Source: Algoriphagus oliviformis | GTDB taxonomy: Bacteria; Bacteroidota; Bacteroidia; Cytophagales; Cyclobacteriaceae | DNA: 64,000 nucleotides | Direction of reading: 5' to 3' | NCBI RefSeq assembly: GCF_017254915.1 | Contig: NZ_JAFKCT010000006.1 | Location: 62,001 to 126,000, forward strand | Shown: piece after piece, positions 1 through 9,667 of the stretch | Numbering within the stretch: position 1 is the first letter of the stretch | Layout: every line of letters begins with the position of its first letter | The notes under the pieces: model-generated | What the model saw: the letters and a program-made list of their open reading frames with translations, nothing else | Databases searched by the model: none | Told to the model about the DNA's origin: nothing | Made by a program: the position numbers and the translations under genes

Positions 1-111
1 CTGAAAAGCACCTGCTCGGCGGTGATTTTTTTAGACTAGTCGTTGATGATTGGCTTCAAAAAACCGACCGAATGGGCTATTTTTAACGCTTACCCAGAAA
101 ATCAAATCACG

Positions 112-672
112 ATGAGCGGCGGCAAAAAAGAACTTTCCAAAGAAGAGCTTCTGGCCATTTTGGCACTGCGTTTTGAGAAAAACAAAAAAAGGCATCCCGA
201 CCTGCAATGGGCCTTGGTGCTCCAAAAGCTCGAAGCCCAACCCGACAAAATCGACATCCTCCACGAGATGGAAACCACCGGAGGTGAACCCGACGTGGTG
301 GCCCTCCAAACAGGTGAGGCCGATGAGCTCTGCTTCGTGGATTGCGCGGCCGAAAGCCCCTCCGGGCGGCGAAGCTGCTGCTATGACCTGGAGGCGCTGG
401 AGTCCAGAAAGGAACACAAGCCCGCGAATGCCGCCGTAGAATGGGCCGAACAAATCGGCTCCGAACTCCTCACCGAGGAGCAATATCGCCAGCTGCAGCA
501 GTTCGGTAAATTTGACGCCAAGACCTCCAGCTGGGTTAGGACGCCGGAGTCCATTCGCAAGCTGGGCGGGGCGATCTTCTGCGATTGGCGCTATGGCCAG
601 GTCTTCACCTACCACAACGGCGCCTCGTCCTACTATGCCGCAAGAGGCTTCCGGACTTTGCTTCGCCTCTAA
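112..672 (+). CDS. DUF4256 family protein
   Basis: Soluble protein of about 186 aa that I recognise as the DUF4256 family, whose biochemical role is unknown. The hallmarks are the EMETTGGEPDVV stretch, CAAESPSGRRS, the ALESRKEHKP segment and the C-terminal YHNGASSYYAARGFR block, which together run nearly the whole length, so the protein looks complete. The frame is open from an ATG at 43, but the family N-terminus (a helix LLAILALRFEKN) fits the ATG at 112 better; 43 stays possible. There is no signal peptide or membrane segment, so it is probably cytoplasmic. The downstream M20 peptidase gene follows after 35 nt on the same strand, so co-transcription is possible but not shown. Confidence 0.8.
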   Translation: MSGGKKELSKEELLAILALRFEKNKKRHPDLQWALVLQKLEAQPDKIDILHEMETTGGEPDVVALQTGEADELCFVDCAAESPSGRRSCCYDLEALESRKEHKPANAAVEWAEQIGSELLTEEQYRQLQQFGKFDAKTSSWVRTPESIRKLGGAIFCDWRYGQVFTYHNGASSYYAARGFRTLLRL

Positions 673-707
673 GCCACCCTCCCTATCCACAACCAAACCT
701 TCCCCAA

Positions 708-2225
708 ATGAGAGCAACCTTACTCCTCGCGCTGATTTTCCTTTCCCTCTCCGCCCAGGCCCAGGCTCCCAGCCAAGGACAGCTTGAGGCCTTGACAGAA
801 AAACACTGGCAATCTTCCCTCGGACTGCTGCTGGAGATCGTCTCCATGCCCAACGAGGCAGTCTATCCCGAGCAGATCGAGGTAAATATCCAATGGTGCG
901 AGGAGCAGTTTGCCAAGCGGGAATGGACAGCGGAGCGGCTTGCCACGGGAGGCATCCCCTTGCTGCTGGTCCAGAAAAACCAAGCCAAGGCCTCCAAAAC
1001 CATCCTTTTCTATTTCCATGTAGATGGACAGGCGGTGGACATCAGTAAGTGGGACCAGGAAGATGCCTATGTGCCTGTCTTGAAAACCCGTAGCTCCGCC
1101 TCAGCGTGGGAGCCCATGCCCCTAGCGCATCTAAAGACATCCTATGATCCCGAGTGGAGAATTTACGCAAGATCCGTGTCGGATGACAAAGGGCCGCTCG
1201 CGATGTTTATCTCCGCCTGGGATGCGCTCACGGAGGCTGGACTTGCTCCCGACTACAACCTGAAAATCATCCTGGACTTTGAGGAAGAGCAGGGCTCACC
1301 CAAACTGCCCGCCGCAGTGAGCCAGTATCGGGAAAAGCTCAGTGCAGACCTCATGCTCATCATGGATGGCCCGCGCCACACCAGCAACGAGCCCACCCTG
1401 AGCTACGGGGCCCGCGGAATCTCCGACATGACGCTCACAACCTACGGACCCAGAGTCCCCCAACACAGCGGGCACTACGGCAATTACGCTCCAAATCCAG
1501 CCCTCCTGCTCGCCCAGCTCTTGGCATCGATGAAAGACTCCGAAGGCCGGGTAATAATCCCCGGATTCTATGAGGGCATAGACTTTTCGGACTCGGAGCG
1601 GGAGATTTTCTCCAAAGTACCCGACAATGAGCCCGCAGTGCAAAAGCGCCTGGGGATAGGGCGTACAGACCAGGTAGGCAAAAACTACCAAGAGAGCATC
1701 AACTACCCCTCCCTAAACATCCGCGGCATGAGCTCTGGCTATACTGGCGCCCAGGCCACCACCATCATACCGGCGGTGGCCGTAGCCGAACTGGACATGA
1801 GACTGGTACCGGAGTCCGATCCCGATCGTCTCTATCGCCTGATCGACGCGCATATTGCCTCGCAGGGATTCCACATCCTGGATCACGACCCGACCGATGA
1901 AGAGCGCTTGCGCTATCCAAAAATCGTAAAGTTGGAAAAATCCGTCTCCTATCAGGCTTTCCGAACGCCAATTGACTCGGAGGCTGGGGCTTGGCTGAGG
2001 GAGGCCATGCAAAGAGCCTTGGGAAAACCTCCCGTGCAGATCAGGATTTCCGGTGGGTCCATTCCCATCTCGCCTTTTGTCGATGCGCTGGAGATCCCCG
2101 CAGTGGTCATCCCGACGGTGAATGCGGACAACAACCAGCACAGTCCAAATGAAAACCTGCGCCTGGGCAACTACAAGGAAGGGATCGTGACCGTCTTGGC
2201 TATCCTGACGGAAAGCTTCCTCTGA
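708..2225 (+). CDS. Secreted M20-family metallopeptidase
   Basis: Zinc exopeptidase of the M20 (dipeptidase/ArgE/DapE) clan, about 505 aa, with a Sec signal peptide ending near AQAQA, so it acts in the periplasm or outside the cell. The metal-site pattern is visible in order: FYFHVDGQ (His and Asp), SVSDDKGP (bridging Asp), ILDFEEEQGSP (catalytic Glu pair), MDGP (Asp) and a C-terminal NQHSPNE (His). The inserted dimerisation domain lies between the EE motif and the last His. The frame is open from 585, but the signal peptide fixes the start at ATG 708. The substrate is probably a peptide or N-acyl amino acid; no closer assignment is possible from sequence. Confidence 0.88.
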   Translation: MRATLLLALIFLSLSAQAQAPSQGQLEALTEKHWQSSLGLLLEIVSMPNEAVYPEQIEVNIQWCEEQFAKREWTAERLATGGIPLLLVQKNQAKASKTILFYFHVDGQAVDISKWDQEDAYVPVLKTRSSASAWEPMPLAHLKTSYDPEWRIYARSVSDDKGPLAMFISAWDALTEAGLAPDYNLKIILDFEEEQGSPKLPAAVSQYREKLSADLMLIMDGPRHTSNEPTLSYGARGISDMTLTTYGPRVPQHSGHYGNYAPNPALLLAQLLASMKDSEGRVIIPGFYEGIDFSDSEREIFSKVPDNEPAVQKRLGIGRTDQVGKNYQESINYPSLNIRGMSSGYTGAQATTIIPAVAVAELDMRLVPESDPDRLYRLIDAHIASQGFHILDHDPTDEERLRYPKIVKLEKSVSYQAFRTPIDSEAGAWLREAMQRALGKPPVQIRISGGSIPISPFVDALEIPAVVIPTVNADNNQHSPNENLRLGNYKEGIVTVLAILTESFL

Positions 2226-2257
2226 GCGGCCCGGTCACGTCAACAACCGGCAAGCAA

Positions 2258-4525
2258 TTAGTCCGCCTCTCCCTCGGAAAACAACACCAGTCGCAGCGTC
2301 CCATAGTCGTACTTGCCCTCAAAGTGCTCGTAATAGGGCTTGAGTGCGTCAAATTTTCCCGACATCTGCTGGATCTCACGAATCGCCTCGTCCGCGACGA
2401 GCTGCTCCAGCTTCAGCTTGCCGGATTTGACCCCATGCCCCAGATGTCCCATGATCGTGGACAGTGCAAAGTCGCGCTCTGCCGCAATCTCGGAGGGGCT
2501 CTTTCCGTCCAAAAACATCTGAACGCTGAGAGCCTTGGAGTCTTCCTTTTTCTCTTTGGGAGCTTTTTTTGGCTTGTCGGCTGACTTTTTTCGGCCGGTT
2601 TTGGTGGTGCTTTTGGGCTTGGCTGGCAGGGAGTCGAGGATTCTTGATTGGATCGTTTTACGCTTGAGCGTGATCTGGCTTTCAATATCATCCATCCTGC
2701 CGGTCACCTCCCCTTTCAGTATGGCCTGGATCACTTTGCCCGCCCGAGCGATATCGAGGTATTTGCGAAGCAGCTCCAGCTCGAGCTCCTCCAGTCCGTT
2801 TTGGTAGGTTTTCATACGGGAAAAATCCGCCACCTTGGCCTGGTGCAGCATGAGTTGCTCCAGGATTTGCTCGAGAAAAACCAGGTAGTAGTCCGCCCCT
2901 TTTCCTATCCGCTCCTGCAGCTTGGCTTCTTCCTGATTTTGGAGCAAGACCAAAAGCTGGTTTCGAAACTTGCGGGTGTTCTCCCCCTCGGACTCGAGCT
3001 TCCCATAGATCACCGGAAGGTCTTTTTGCATGCTTTCATCCTCAAACTCCAGGTTGCTTTCCTGATCCTTGTCAAACTGCTTGATAGACCTCAGCAAGCT
3101 CTCAAACTCGAAAGTCTCCTGGATCAAGCGCCCCAGGTACTGCCTTTGGTTTTGCGAAAGCAACTCACCCAGCTCCGCCTGATGGCTCGTACCCTGGGTA
3201 AAATCCACCACCTTGGGGTCAGAGTAAATCACCTCGGCCTGGACCCGGGTGCGGAGTATGAGACCCTCCAGGCTTCTCAGGCGGCTCAGCGCCACATAGA
3301 CTTGGCCCGGCGCAAAGGCCTGCCCCACATCGATGATCGCCCGGTCAAAGGTCAGCCCTTGGCTTTTGTGCACGGTGACTGCCCAGGCCAGCTTGACCGG
3401 ATACTGCGCAAAGGTGCCGATCACCTCCTCCTCCAGCTCTTTGGTATCGGGATTGACCCGGTATTTTTTGTTCTCCCACAGCTCTTTTCTGAGCTGGAAC
3501 TCCTCCTTGGAATCATCGAGCTCCACGATGATGGCATCCTCTGCCAGCCGGATGACGGTAGCCAGCTTACCGTTGAAGTAGTTGGAATTGCCCGAGCTGT
3601 CGTTTTTGATAAACATGACTCTCGCCCCGACCTTCAGCTCTATGGACTGGGGAAGGGGAAAAAGCGTCTCCGGAAAGTCCCGCTCCACCTCCGCCTCATA
3701 CCAGGATGAGGGGCTATCTAGGGCGCGCAGCTCGCGGAGATTGAGTTCGTCTGCCTTGTAGTTGTGCGTGGTGAGCGTGATGGACGGGGGTAGCTCGCGG
3801 ATTTCGTCCAAGGTTTTGTAGTGCTGGTTGAGCGCGCGCACATCCTCCGGAGTGGCCCGATTGTCCCGAAGATTGTTCAGGATACGGATAAAGACCTCGT
3901 CCTGCTGACGGAATATCTTGTCCAGCTCCAGGTAGACCATGCCCGAATGCTGGAGGGCTTTGGCCTCGAAGAAGTGCATGGAATTGTAAAAGCGGCTGAG
4001 CACGCCCCATTCCTGGTCTTTGACCACGGGCGGAAGCTGATACAAATCCCCGATCAGGAGCACCTGAATCCCCCCAAAAGGAACCTTATAGTTTCGCTTC
4101 ACGCTCCGCATCCGGTAGTCAATCGCGTCCAGGATATCGGCGCGCAGCATGCTGACTTCGTCTATGACCAGCAGGTCTATGGACTTGAGGACGTTTCGTC
4201 GGGCTTGGTTGAGGGGATGCTTTCGGGCGAGTGTCTGCTGGGTGAAAAACCCATACTGATCCGAATAGTGTCCCTCCGCCTCCCGAGTGGGCAAGAAGGA
4301 ACCAAAAGGAAGCAAAAACTGGGAATGAATCGTCACCCCACGGGCGTTGAGGGCCGCAATCCCGGTGGGCGCCACGATCACAAAGCGCTTGTGGGTGAGT
4401 TTGGCCAGGTCCCTCAAAAAAGTCGTTTTGCCTGTCCCGGCCTTTCCGGTCAAAAAAACCGGGGCGCCGGTATTGTTGACAAAGCGGGCGGCAAGCTCCA
4501 GCCTGTCGGTGGATAGATTTTCCAT
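2258..4525 (-). CDS. Pif1/RecD-like SF1B helicase with C-terminal HTH domain
   Basis: ATP-dependent DNA helicase of 755 aa in the Pif1-like group. Walker A is GKAGTGKT at about residues 27-34, Walker B is LLVIDEVSML near residue 120, and the later SF1 motifs include GARVMFIKND, WAVTVHKSQGLTFD and QVYVALSRLRSLEGL. The helicase core ends near residue 430. It is followed by a charged helical linker, a Lys-rich stretch and a C-terminal helix-turn-helix of the type seen at RecQ ends (FLDGKSPSEIAAERDFALSTI). Likely roles are unwinding of forks, R-loops or G4 DNA; this is family inference. The gene is divergent from the PaiB-like gene and convergent with the M20 peptidase. Confidence 0.85.
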   Translation of the reverse strand: MENLSTDRLELAARFVNNTGAPVFLTGKAGTGKTTFLRDLAKLTHKRFVIVAPTGIAALNARGVTIHSQFLLPFGSFLPTREAEGHYSDQYGFFTQQTLARKHPLNQARRNVLKSIDLLVIDEVSMLRADILDAIDYRMRSVKRNYKVPFGGIQVLLIGDLYQLPPVVKDQEWGVLSRFYNSMHFFEAKALQHSGMVYLELDKIFRQQDEVFIRILNNLRDNRATPEDVRALNQHYKTLDEIRELPPSITLTTHNYKADELNLRELRALDSPSSWYEAEVERDFPETLFPLPQSIELKVGARVMFIKNDSSGNSNYFNGKLATVIRLAEDAIIVELDDSKEEFQLRKELWENKKYRVNPDTKELEEEVIGTFAQYPVKLAWAVTVHKSQGLTFDRAIIDVGQAFAPGQVYVALSRLRSLEGLILRTRVQAEVIYSDPKVVDFTQGTSHQAELGELLSQNQRQYLGRLIQETFEFESLLRSIKQFDKDQESNLEFEDESMQKDLPVIYGKLESEGENTRKFRNQLLVLLQNQEEAKLQERIGKGADYYLVFLEQILEQLMLHQAKVADFSRMKTYQNGLEELELELLRKYLDIARAGKVIQAILKGEVTGRMDDIESQITLKRKTIQSRILDSLPAKPKSTTKTGRKKSADKPKKAPKEKKEDSKALSVQMFLDGKSPSEIAAERDFALSTIMGHLGHGVKSGKLKLEQLVADEAIREIQQMSGKFDALKPYYEHFEGKYDYGTLRLVLFSEGEAD

Positions 4526-4631
4526 CCAACTAAATTACGTGCTTTTGGCAAATGCACCGCCCGCCCCGCCTTTAAATGGACGACAATCCGTAAATTTCGA
4601 ATCACAAACCTCAGATTTCAATTCCATCATC

Positions 4632-5249
4632 ATGTACATCCATCGGCTCAACAACTGGGAAAGCGAACCCGAAGTCATCGATTTCATCCAAAAAAACGCG
4701 TTTGCGACCTTGGTCAGCCAAGTCGAAGGAAGACCTTGGGCCACCCACCTCCCCTTTGTTTTCGGCCAAGACAAAGAAGGAAACGCTGTCCTGAGCGGAC
4801 ACGTCGCCAAAACAAACATCCAATGGAAATCCATACAAGCCGATGAGGAAGTCTTGGCGATATTCCAAGGTCCGCACGCCTACATTTCCTCCTCCTGGTA
4901 CACCCACGAGAATGTCCCTACCTGGAACTACCTGGCCGTGCACGTGTACGGCAAAATCCGCCTCATCGAGGGGGAAGAACTCCTCGCGCACCTGAAATCC
5001 CTGGTGGACATCTACGAGACTGGCCGCCCCAACCGGGTACGGGTAGAAAACATGTCCGAGTCCTATGTGCAAAGCCAAATCCGGGCTTTGGTAGGCTTTG
5101 AAATCAAAATCACCGAAGTACAGGCCAGCGCCAAGCTCTCCCAAAACCGAGACGATGTGAACTACCACCGCATCATCGAAAAACTGGATGAAAGCAGCTT
5201 TCCCTTGGATCGGGAGATCGCAGAGGAAATGCGCAAAAGGAGACCATAA
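4632..5249 (+). CDS. PaiB-like FMN-binding negative regulator family protein
   Basis: A 205-aa protein of the PaiB/FMN-binding split-barrel family. It has the typical start MYIHRLNNWES, the strand ATLVSQVEGRPWATHLPFVF, GHVAKTNIQWK, and the core AIFQGPHAYISSSWY...VPTWNYLAVHVYG that defines the family. The full family length is present. The open frame extends far upstream to 4347 inside the opposite-strand helicase gene; ATG 4632 is chosen because it gives the conserved N-terminus. PaiB of Bacillus is described as a repressor of protease and sporulation genes, but many homologues may simply be flavin oxidoreductases. It is monocistronic and ends in a bidirectional hairpin shared with the convergent subtilase gene. 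Confidence 0.88.
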   Translation: MYIHRLNNWESEPEVIDFIQKNAFATLVSQVEGRPWATHLPFVFGQDKEGNAVLSGHVAKTNIQWKSIQADEEVLAIFQGPHAYISSSWYTHENVPTWNYLAVHVYGKIRLIEGEELLAHLKSLVDIYETGRPNRVRVENMSESYVQSQIRALVGFEIKITEVQASAKLSQNRDDVNYHRIIEKLDESSFPLDREIAEEMRKRRP

Positions 5250-5280
5250 AAAAGGGCATCGATCGATGCCCTTTTTTCTT
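5250..5280. terminator. Bidirectional terminator between paiB-like and subtilase genes
   Basis: Perfect palindrome GGGCATCGATCGATGCCC (5254-5271) flanked by an A-tract on the left and T6 on the right, so it can stop transcription from both convergent genes. Confidence 0.85.
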
Positions 5281-5296
5281 CATTCAAACGCTGTCC

Positions 5297-6676
5297 TTAG
5301 AATCCTGACACATTCAATCGACCTCCCGTCACCACCTTGCCCTGCAACGAAGGCGTTGGGGTCGCCTGGGCGAGAATTGCATTTTTGATCTGGGCAGCCG
5401 AAGCGCCTGGATTGAGAGATGCGTAGAGCGCTGCCGCACCCGACACGTGAGGCGTGGCCATGGAGGTACCATTGTAGCTGGCATAGCTGGCAACGACCTT
5501 CCCCTTGGAACTCGCGGGAACAGTCGACCAAATACCCGACCCCGGCGCTCCTATATCCACTGTAGTCGCTCCGTATTGGGAAAAGGAGGACAGTGCCCCG
5601 CTGCTGGTGATCGAAGCCACAGCGATAATATTCGGTGAGGTATAGCCCGAAGGATAGCTGGCCGTAGCGTCGTTGTTGGTACCTGAGTTGCCTGCTGCCG
5701 CAATGAACAGAATGCCCGCTGCGTCAGCCCTGTCGATGGCATCTTTTAAGGCTTGGGAAAAGCCCCCTCCACCCCAGGAATTGTTGGTAGCCACGATGTT
5801 CAGTCCATGACGGGTCTTCAGATCGGTAAAGTAGTCCACTGCCTTGATCGCGTTGGCAGTAGTGCCGCCCCTTTTTCCAAGAAACTTGGCTCCTATCATC
5901 CGCACATTCCACACCACTCCAGCGACGCCGGCACCGTTGCCACCCACAGCGCCGATGGTTCCCGCGACGTGGGTACCGTGATCGTCTCCAGTTCCGTCAA
6001 AAACGGAGCTGTTGTTGCCGTCAAAATCCCATCCGTAGACATCATCCACCAGGCCGTTGCCATCGTCGTCCACGCCATTGTCGGCTACCTCTCCGGGGTT
6101 GGTTCCCGCATTGGCAGCCAGATCGGAATGGGTGTACATGTAGCCTTCGTCGATGATCCCGATGTAGACGGTACTAGATCCCAGCTTGTTGGCCGCCCAG
6201 GCTTCGCTAGCCCTTGACCCAAACTGGTTGCCGCCGGCGGACATCCCCCAGAGCTGCCCACCCACAAAGTAGGTGTCATTGGACGTGGCCTGATGCTGGT
6301 AGATCCAGTTGGGCTCAGCGTACTCGATCTCCGGCAAGCCTTTCAGGCGTTCGATCGCTTCCAGGGTACCCAGCTTTGACTCCACGAGCAGCAGATCACC
6401 GGATGGCCCTCCCATTCTTGCGTTGACCATTTCCATCGCGCCGGTATTGATCTGCTCGACGACACTCGCCTCAATCAGCGCCAATACATCCACCGACAAT
6501 CTGGAATTCTGGCTGGAGGTCTTGTACTTGATCAGCAGCTGCCCAGGCACGAATGCCTCGCCCAACACAGACTCCACGGCATCGTTTGCCGCCACGTCGC
6601 TTTCAACAATGTCCCCACAGGACGCTGCCATGCCCACCAGGGCAGATAGAGACAGCATGGTATAAAGTTTTCTCAT
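5297..6676 (-). CDS. S8 family subtilisin-like serine protease, probable lipoprotein
   Basis: Exported serine endopeptidase of 459 aa. The N-terminus is a hydrophobic signal ending at C20 (GMAASC), a relaxed lipobox, so it may be lipid-anchored. Residues about 40-120 form an inhibitor-like propeptide (FVPGQLLIKYK...EIEYAEPNW). The catalytic triad is visible as D176 in IGIIDEG, H233 in DDHGTHVAGT and S405 in NGTSMATPHVSG, with the oxyanion Asn at N330 in AAAGNSG. An Asp/Asn-rich loop around residues 195-230 (DNGVDDDGNG) probably binds calcium. There is no C-terminal T9SS sorting domain; the protein ends right after the peptidase fold. Convergent with the paiB-like gene. Confidence 0.93.
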   Translation of the reverse strand: MRKLYTMLSLSALVGMAASCGDIVESDVAANDAVESVLGEAFVPGQLLIKYKTSSQNSRLSVDVLALIEASVVEQINTGAMEMVNARMGGPSGDLLLVESKLGTLEAIERLKGLPEIEYAEPNWIYQHQATSNDTYFVGGQLWGMSAGGNQFGSRASEAWAANKLGSSTVYIGIIDEGYMYTHSDLAANAGTNPGEVADNGVDDDGNGLVDDVYGWDFDGNNSSVFDGTGDDHGTHVAGTIGAVGGNGAGVAGVVWNVRMIGAKFLGKRGGTTANAIKAVDYFTDLKTRHGLNIVATNNSWGGGGFSQALKDAIDRADAAGILFIAAAGNSGTNNDATASYPSGYTSPNIIAVASITSSGALSSFSQYGATTVDIGAPGSGIWSTVPASSKGKVVASYASYNGTSMATPHVSGAAALYASLNPGASAAQIKNAILAQATPTPSLQGKVVTGGRLNVSGF

Positions 6677-6853
6677 AAGGTGAATTGGTTTTACATCCTA
6701 ATGAAAATAAACAGTTTACCCGAATATAATTCCTATCGCGTCGCGTTGCGATCAAATAATTCTGCGTCCAAAAACACCAAAATTTTCCTCCATCCTGAAA
6801 AAAATGCCGCTCGCTGCAACAAAAAAGAAGCAAAAAGCCAGTTTCGGCAATTT

Positions 6854-8464
6854 CTACTTTTCACCAAAATTCATGATTTCTTTTGCCGCATTGCCCGGGA
6901 CGATGCGCATCATCCCGTCCTTGGTACTGTTCCAGATCAGATGGAAGGGGCCTCGGTATTGGTTTCGCTGGGTGAAGTACTCTGAGACCAGGTAGTTTTT
7001 CTCTCCGGGGAGGTTCGATTGCTTCAGAAGAATATTGGTGATCGTGGACATCAAGCGGTTTTTGTTCTGTCCCTCTTTTTTGAAAATCTCCATTTTCAGA
7101 TCCCCGTAATCGAACCTAAACTGGTTGCTAGCCCCAAGGGAATCCGCGTGCATCCTGAGCTCCAGCCTGGACAAGTGTCCCGTCTCGATGCGGCCATTCA
7201 TCAGGGGCTTGAGGATCTCGCTGACCTTGGTCAGGGGAAAATCCACCAAGCTGACTTCCAAGTCAAACTCATCCCGGTCGTAGGGGATGTCTATCGCGAT
7301 GGTCATGTCCCCCGCGCCGTCGATCTTTGCGGTGAAGTCCGCGTCGGCGTTGCCCAGCAAAGCCTGGTACTCGGGAATCGAGGTAATTTGGGTCAGGTGG
7401 CCGTTGATATCGCTGAGCTGAAACTTCCAAGTATCGCCCTTGCCGGGAACTGACTCTCCGTAGCCGATGGCTCCATCCACCACAGACAGGGTGTCCAGCT
7501 TCAGCGGAAAGTCGAGCTTTTTCACCAAGCCCTGAAACATAGGCTTGTATTCGTCCGGCGGCCTCGGAATACTCTTGTTTCGGAAATCATCCAAAACCAA
7601 ACCCACCAGCTCCAGTTTTCTGGCGCGCACGTCGAGGTTCGAATAAAGGTTGCTCGCGGCCTCCAAACCCGAGAAAACCAAGGAATCCAGCTCAAACTCG
7701 ATCAGGTCGACTTGGTATTCCATCCGGGCAGAAGCTTCCAGCACCCCCTCCTCGTATTTGAGGGAGGGAGCGATTACTTTGAGCTGCTGGCGCTTGGTGT
7801 CAAATTCCACCCGTCCCGTACGCAAAAGCGGCCCTTGGTGGAATCGGTGACCGATGCTGTCGATGGAAACCAAAATCCGCCCGTAGTCAAATGGAATGGG
7901 GTTGGCGACTTTCAGGGAGTCAGTTTGCAGGTCCGTCGCCAAGACGTTTAGCTGGCTGAGTGCGCCGGTCTGATGCCCGTCCTCCATCATCTGCACGTTG
8001 GCTTGGACGAGCTTGAAATTGGATATTTCCCCCCGGGAGAGGATATCGCCAAAGAGCCCCTTCAGCCCATCCCCTGCCTTGTCTTGGTCGGGGTTTTCCT
8101 CCGCATTCGGAATATAGACTACGAGATAGGGATTGAGGAGCACCAGTTCCTTGAGTTTCAGCTCGCGGCTGAGAAAAAGCTTCGCAAGATTCAGCTGGTT
8201 GAGCTCCACCTTCGCTGCACGCCCGTCCACGAACACGCCTTTTTGTCCCCCAACGGGATTGATGGTTACCTCGGAGATGGAAATGATGCGCCGGAGATAG
8301 TCGAAGTCCGCAGACTGAAAGCTGATGTTGTAACTGCGATCCGGGTTGGCGTTGATCACCGATTCGATATTACGGTTGACCCATCTGATCCCCAAGGAGA
8401 CGGCGATGCCCGCCAGCAGCAAAAGCGCCCCAAAAACTATCCCAGCTATCTTTAAAAACTTCAT
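6854..8464 (-). CDS. AsmA/DUF748-like inner-membrane-anchored envelope protein
   Basis: A 536-aa protein with one N-terminal membrane helix (ALLLLAGIAVSLGIRWV) and a long region of alternating beta-strand character facing the periplasm. The layout, and phrases such as the early SADFDYLRRIISISEVTINP and repeated strand-turn units, resemble AsmA-like or DUF748 proteins, which bridge the inner and outer membranes and are linked to lipid transport or outer-membrane assembly in other bacteria. No catalytic motif is seen. It stands alone: 177 nt separates its end from the subtilase start and 399 nt lies upstream. The family call rests on overall architecture rather than a diagnostic motif. Confidence 0.55.
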   Translation of the reverse strand: MKFLKIAGIVFGALLLLAGIAVSLGIRWVNRNIESVINANPDRSYNISFQSADFDYLRRIISISEVTINPVGGQKGVFVDGRAAKVELNQLNLAKLFLSRELKLKELVLLNPYLVVYIPNAEENPDQDKAGDGLKGLFGDILSRGEISNFKLVQANVQMMEDGHQTGALSQLNVLATDLQTDSLKVANPIPFDYGRILVSIDSIGHRFHQGPLLRTGRVEFDTKRQQLKVIAPSLKYEEGVLEASARMEYQVDLIEFELDSLVFSGLEAASNLYSNLDVRARKLELVGLVLDDFRNKSIPRPPDEYKPMFQGLVKKLDFPLKLDTLSVVDGAIGYGESVPGKGDTWKFQLSDINGHLTQITSIPEYQALLGNADADFTAKIDGAGDMTIAIDIPYDRDEFDLEVSLVDFPLTKVSEILKPLMNGRIETGHLSRLELRMHADSLGASNQFRFDYGDLKMEIFKKEGQNKNRLMSTITNILLKQSNLPGEKNYLVSEYFTQRNQYRGPFHLIWNSTKDGMMRIVPGNAAKEIMNFGEK

Positions 8465-8863
8465 CCAGTACGTGTTAGTGAACTCCTGTTCCCTTTTTCA
8501 AAGGCCTACAAAAAGGGAGCTCCTTCTTGTACCAATCCAACCGCTTCACGAGCTACCGCCAATCTCCTATTTCAAACATCAATCCCCAAATCAAGTCCCG
8601 CTGTCCGCGAGGCTTTTCCCAATGGCCAAGTCCGCGTGCAAGCCACTTTGGAGTGTTTTGGGCGTTTGATTTTTGCCTGCGCTTTTTACGGCAGATGGAG
8701 AAAGAAAAAAGCCGCTTGCGAATCTGTGGATTTTTTTCCCCAAACCAAGTCCCAAAACCCACCCAAACCAAACTTGACCCTAGGCATGTCTGATAGCCAC
8801 TACTTTACCGTTCGCTCGTCAAATTTGCCTGCGAGAGTCCCCCACATTTTGATACATTTGGGT
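8465..8863. other. 399-nt stretch without a recognised gene
   Basis: Divergent intergenic region between the AsmA-like gene (minus) and the EEP hydrolase gene (plus). Open frames crossing it have no recognisable content. It contains a TAnnTTTG-type box (TACATTTG, 8853-8860) only three bases before the EEP start codon and otherwise runs of A/T without a clear hairpin. Confidence 0.5.
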
Positions 8864-9667
8864 ATGAAGCGATTCTTTTTTTGCCTGATTGCGGCATCTT
8901 TTCTCTTTTCCAAGGCCTCTGCGCAGGAGATTACCGTTTTGACCTACAACATCCTCCACGGAGAGCGTGACGATCGTCCCAACACTTCCAATGTAGCCGA
9001 GGTAGCCAAGCTGCTCCTCCAGCTGCAGCCCGAGGTCATCGCCCTCCAGGAAGTGGACAGTATGACCCGGCGCTCTGCCAGATTCAACCCCCAACCACTG
9101 GACTATGTTTCCAAGCTGAGCCAGGAGACAGGCTACCGAGGCTACTTTGCCAAGGCCATGGACTACGATGGCGGCGGCTACGGAGAGGGGATTTTGGTGA
9201 AAAAAGGCTCCGACTACCATACACTCCAACTCCCAAACCCCGTAGGAGGCGAGCCCCGGGCCATGGCCTGGGTCATGGCGGAGCTCAAATCCCAAGAGGA
9301 ATTCTATTTCGGAGCCACGCACCTCTGCCACGAGTTTGGGGAAAACAGAATCGCGCAGGTGGACGCCATCCTGGCCTATGCCGACTCGCTCGACAAGCCC
9401 GTGGTGTGGGTAGGCGACCTAAACTTTCGCCCTGACTCACCGGAATACAGCCGCATTCCCGCCCACTGGAAGGAAGCGGGTGCCGCCTCCGGCCAGCTCC
9501 AAAACACGTACGGCACGGCTGAAAAAGGAGCACGAATCGACTACATCTGGTACGACTCCCGCAAGCTCGAACTGGTGGAATACAAAGTTTTAGACCAAGT
9601 TAAATTTTCCGATCACTATCCAGTCTGGGCCATCCTCAGGCTGAAAAAAGAACCCCAGCATGAATAG
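8864..9667 (+). CDS. Secreted endonuclease/exonuclease/phosphatase (EEP) superfamily hydrolase
   Basis: A 267-aa exported protein; the signal peptide MKRFFFCLIAASFLFSKASA fixes the start at ATG 8864. The EEP metal and catalytic motifs are all present: LTYNILHG near the mature N-terminus, IALQEVD (metal Glu), GATHLCH, the GDLNFRP catalytic Asp/Asn motif, and the terminal SDHYPVWA with the catalytic Asp-His. The family covers secreted DNases, sphingomyelinases and inositol-phosphate phosphatases; the short loops here do not decide between them. It overlaps the following DUF1080 gene by 8 nt, so the two are translationally coupled and probably act on the same external substrate. Confidence 0.85.
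   Translation: MKRFFFCLIAASFLFSKASAQEITVLTYNILHGERDDRPNTSNVAEVAKLLLQLQPEVIALQEVDSMTRRSARFNPQPLDYVSKLSQETGYRGYFAKAMDYDGGGYGEGILVKKGSDYHTLQLPNPVGGEPRAMAWVMAELKSQEEFYFGATHLCHEFGENRIAQVDAILAYADSLDKPVVWVGDLNFRPDSPEYSRIPAHWKEAGAASGQLQNTYGTAEKGARIDYIWYDSRKLELVEYKVLDQVKFSDHYPVWAILRLKKEPQHE

Noticed and set aside
2648..3709. Long open frame on plus opposite the helicase gene
   Set aside because: No domain or signal; composition mirrors the codon pattern of the helicase on the other strand, an effect of high-GC coding sequence.
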